From assembly GCA_002633005.1 (NCBI GenBank), contig NMRA01000927.1, positions 62,279-96,564 of the forward strand: a stretch of 34,286 nucleotides of DNA. The letters run 5' to 3'. The stretch is from Phoronis australis (Eukaryota > Phoronida > Phoronidae). Position 1 is the first letter of the stretch; each line of letters starts with the position of its first letter. The translations under genes were made by a program, and so were the position numbers. Of this stretch, positions 31,501 to 34,286 are shown one piece after another. The notes beneath the pieces are model-generated. The model saw nothing but the letters and a program-made list of their open reading frames with translations. It did not search any database and was not told the origin of the DNA.

Positions 31501-32240
31501 GGTCTTTGGCAACAATAAACTGTCAGTTCTTTCCAAGGCCGGAAATGACTTTGGACTTGATCCGCTAAGAACAATTCAAAACCGATGTCGTCAGAACCAA
31601 GTGGTCAAAATCAAACGTAGGTTTTTAAATTTGTATCCGCATTGAATTTCAGTGCATCATTTGTGAAATTGTCCTTGGTCACAAGGTTCATTTTGAATCA
31701 TGTCGGTGCATCAGTGAGACAATATATGGGTTCCACATGACAAGTTGTTCAGACTTTGCCAATGTCCGTGTTTCACACTTGTCACAGCACTCTATCCAGA
31801 AAAAAATGTAAATTATGTATGCTTCTATAAAGACCATGTGCTGGTGATGATAATCTCTCTATACAGTAATATTGAAATATATGCCATTTACTACTTTTGC
31901 TAATATTTTGTACGCCTGGGTTGCATGGAGTCGTGTTCATCATTTTGAATCGTCGTTAGGTGACGCTGGTGACCTGTTTAAAGTACAGTATTGCCAATGT
32001 CACTGTATTAATTACATGGTCTCTATGTTTGAAGTGCGAGTATTTGGCGAGGAAGTGATTTCGTATCTTTGGTTTGTGTGTTCTCCCTGCTTTAAAGTCT
32101 AGGCATTTTTAATCTACCATAGACTAAACATTTCATATTCATTCATTCACGTTCTGCTTTGTGAATAGTATGTAGTGAGTCCGCTAGACTGCTCTGTACT
32201 GTCAAACATTTTAATAAATTTTATTTCCCAATGACTTGGT
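28518..32240 (+). other. Probable 3' UTR
   Basis: AT-rich DNA after the stop with no exon-like stretches. AATAAA signals occur at 31514-31519 and 32213-32218, and ATTAAA variants nearer the stop. The real mRNA end cannot be fixed from sequence; the last exon may be much shorter. Confidence 0.45.
32213..32224. terminator. Candidate polyadenylation signals on both strands
   Basis: AATAAA at 32213-32218 on the plus strand overlaps a region reading TTTATT (AATAAA on the minus strand) at 32219-32224. It could end this gene and a convergent neighbour, though no minus-strand gene is visible here. Confidence 0.35.
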
Positions 32241-34286
32241 AACTTATTGGTAATACTGAGATACTGGAAACATAAAATTCAATTCTCCAAAGGAACATAA
32301 AATATCTTCGGCTAGATAACCAGGAATCATTGCAATGTTGAATACATCTGTGGAGCACATATTTTTGAGTCATGACATCATCTCTGGGCTCTACGACATG
32401 ACTGTGCGTTGGAAGGTTTACACAAGTGATAGACGAACAACAACTGACTTGCCACCATCCACCACCATTTTGCCAAATAAATCTCACCAACTTTCACCGT
32501 CGGTGAATAGATTCTCAATGCGAATTACATGCGACAATCGACTACTCAGGCCCGTAGGAAGGCAAAAATGATTGGGGGAGCACAAACCAATATTCGACTT
32601 CGGCAAACTATACCCCCTCCCCTTCCTATCACCACCGCCAAAGGTAGGGGGGACAATCCCGGCAATGCAGCCGTGCCGTGAACCAACAAAGTTTTACTTA
32701 GAGTAAGAATGGGCTTCAGGCCAGCGCACGGATCGAGTGACGGTTGCTGAGAGATGCCTCAAGTAATTGATGCTTAAACCGAAATGAAAATACGAAATTC
32801 AGTGAAAGCTCAGCTATGATTCACTTGAAAAAGGCAGCTTAGCTCGTACCTATAAGTCTGCGTTGGCTTTAAGGTCAAGATTGATTTTATTATGATCCAG
32901 TTTTGGGAAAAGTTCGTTTTATCACGGTCATTCTTTAAAGGAATTTTTCAAAAGGTGAAGTCCCGAGGGGCTTCTTCAAAATCCCTTCGTTGAAACACGG
33001 CCGCTAGTCCAATTTCTGGTGGCTGGGGAAAATGATTCAGTGTGTCAAAAATGCACATACTTCAGCACTTGGAGTTCGAATTCCGTTTCTGTGGATCACT
33101 CAGTTTCTGTGCTGGCCTAGTACATGGTAACACCTTATTTTTATTGACGCGCTCCGTCTGTGTAGTATGCAAGGGAATGAGAAGTCAACGATTCAATCTT
33201 AATTGTGCAGACAATTCAGTTGAAAAAAGTTTAGAAGAAACAATATTTAACGAAGCTTCCAACATTAACGTTTACACACAAACACTAATAAGTTTCATAA
33301 CTGGGTCGACCACGCTCCATGTGGCACCCAAACTAATATTACTGAGTTAGAGTCCAGCTTGTCATTTCACACAGTTCGTGCACTGTGCACTTGTGGTGAG
33401 TGCCTTCCTTTTAGCATTCGACTTTGAACGCCACTATCTTGCGGTCCCACTTTGTCCGCTTAATGTCACAAGTCTTCACACTTTCTCTAAACAGCTTCTA
33501 GGCACGTCTACACCGCGTCACGACTGGCTCTCGACTGCCGCACCCAGGTAGAACTTGGAATGCACCTGGCCAACACAATTAACAGCTCATTTACATATAA
33601 ATATCTCGGCAACAATCGCTGACCACTGACACCGGCGACGTAACAGACTATTCACAATTGTCAATTCTTACACTATAACAGTGGGGATCGGATCATTATA
33701 TAGAGTTTTTCCAACCAGGCTGTCATTGAATTCCTTGAATTCTTACAAGACTAGTTTTTAATTGGCAAAAATAATGTATGAATCTGTCTGAACATAAACA
33801 TGTAAATCAGAAATCAACGAATTTTTTTAACGGAATGTTATAAGCAATTTCACAGGCATTCTTGCAGAGTTTTGACGAGACGTAGCCATTGGTATTAAGG
33901 CGTACTTCTGCTCATTTCAAAGGTACCTATAATGGTTTACGAGATAAAATTGAACTCCAAAAAAAATCTGAAACCTGTTTATGCTTACAAGTACATGTAC
34001 ACAATCATCACAAATCGTAGCCCCGGCTATTCTTGTGATACTCTGGAAAAAAAGTAAAAATAAATAAGCTCAAGTTGGCCAATAGTGTAATATATCAAAT
34101 AAACTCAGAAAAATCAGGAATCTCAACTGGGTCAAAGGTCTCTACATTGTTAGTCAAATGCTTTTCTAAAATGTTGATTATAAAATTGTCCAAATGTAGT
34201 GTAAAAAGGAGAAACGTCGCTGGTAGGATACATGACCAACAGATGGCTGTAAAAAGTAATTCAGATATCGAGTCCTCAGTGGCTCA
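32241..34286. other. 3' flank, no supported gene
   Basis: Open frames of 78-102 codons (32335-32571, 33042-33350) match nothing recognised and have no splice or codon support. A minus-strand TATATAAT-like box (about 33693-33701) precedes GC-richer sequence at 33400-33660; this may be a promoter or a retroelement end, undecided. Confidence 0.4.

Noticed and set aside
33042-33350. 102-codon plus-strand open frame in the 3' flank
   Set aside because: No similarity to any family I know, no promoter or splice support, composition like the surrounding non-coding DNA.

Overview
The window is animal (metazoan) nuclear DNA. It carries one plus-strand gene split into at least 25 exons (1902-28517), set in AT-rich introns full of small mobile-element relics. 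All introns read are GT-AG, and the joined exons give an unbroken 1207-codon reading frame plus stop. The product is a receptor-type protein tyrosine phosphatase (RPTP) most like the vertebrate R2B class (PTPRK/PTPRM/PTPRT/PTPRU). The likeness rests on the FN3-1 ending, the cysteine in FN3-2, the juxtamembrane/D1 start and the D2 sequence. The 5' end of the gene (signal peptide, and any MAM/Ig domains) is not visible and probably lies upstream. A marine invertebrate, perhaps a deuterostome, is the best guess at the source, but the sequence does not settle this. Residue numbers below count from the first full codon in the window (1903).

Layout: 1-1901, no secure exon, with two weak candidates. 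1902-12647, five fibronectin type III units (the first truncated by lack of its upstream exon), with a tetra-arginine furin-type site in the membrane-proximal unit. 14807-14997, stalk and transmembrane helix. 15896-17163, acidic juxtamembrane segment with a YTNM motif and the start of the phosphatase wedge. 17868-24369, catalytic domain D1 with intact [17 protein letters not shown] and Q-loop motifs. 24719-28517, domain D2, a pseudophosphatase (HC-x5-R arginine changed to His, KNRY changed to KNRD), ending in a short tail with a Grb2-type YGNV motif. 28518-34286 is 3' UTR and flanking DNA with two AATAAA signals and no second gene that can be supported.

D1 and D2 share five intron positions with identical phase, a clear trace of the ancient tandem duplication. 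The extracellular FN3 units start at phase-1 introns, as expected for shuffled modules, and there is one more FN3 unit than in vertebrate R2B receptors.

The introns hold: a PIF/Harbinger-like element with TTA target duplication (2940-3688); a fully fold-back element with ACTT duplication and nested palindromes (5469-5750); tRNA-derived SINEs; a three-layer nested insertion (SINE, then an array of about 148-bp units each with a CTCF-like box, then a TA-flanked DNA transposon) at 7175-10466; a hammerhead-ribozyme-like motif of the Penelope type (11676-11711); two decayed LINE reverse-transcriptase fragments; several MITEs; and four tandem-repeat tracts. The most interesting unexplained pieces are the CTCF-box array, the fold-back element, the hammerhead motif and the C-terminal phosphotyrosine-type tail on a dead D2.
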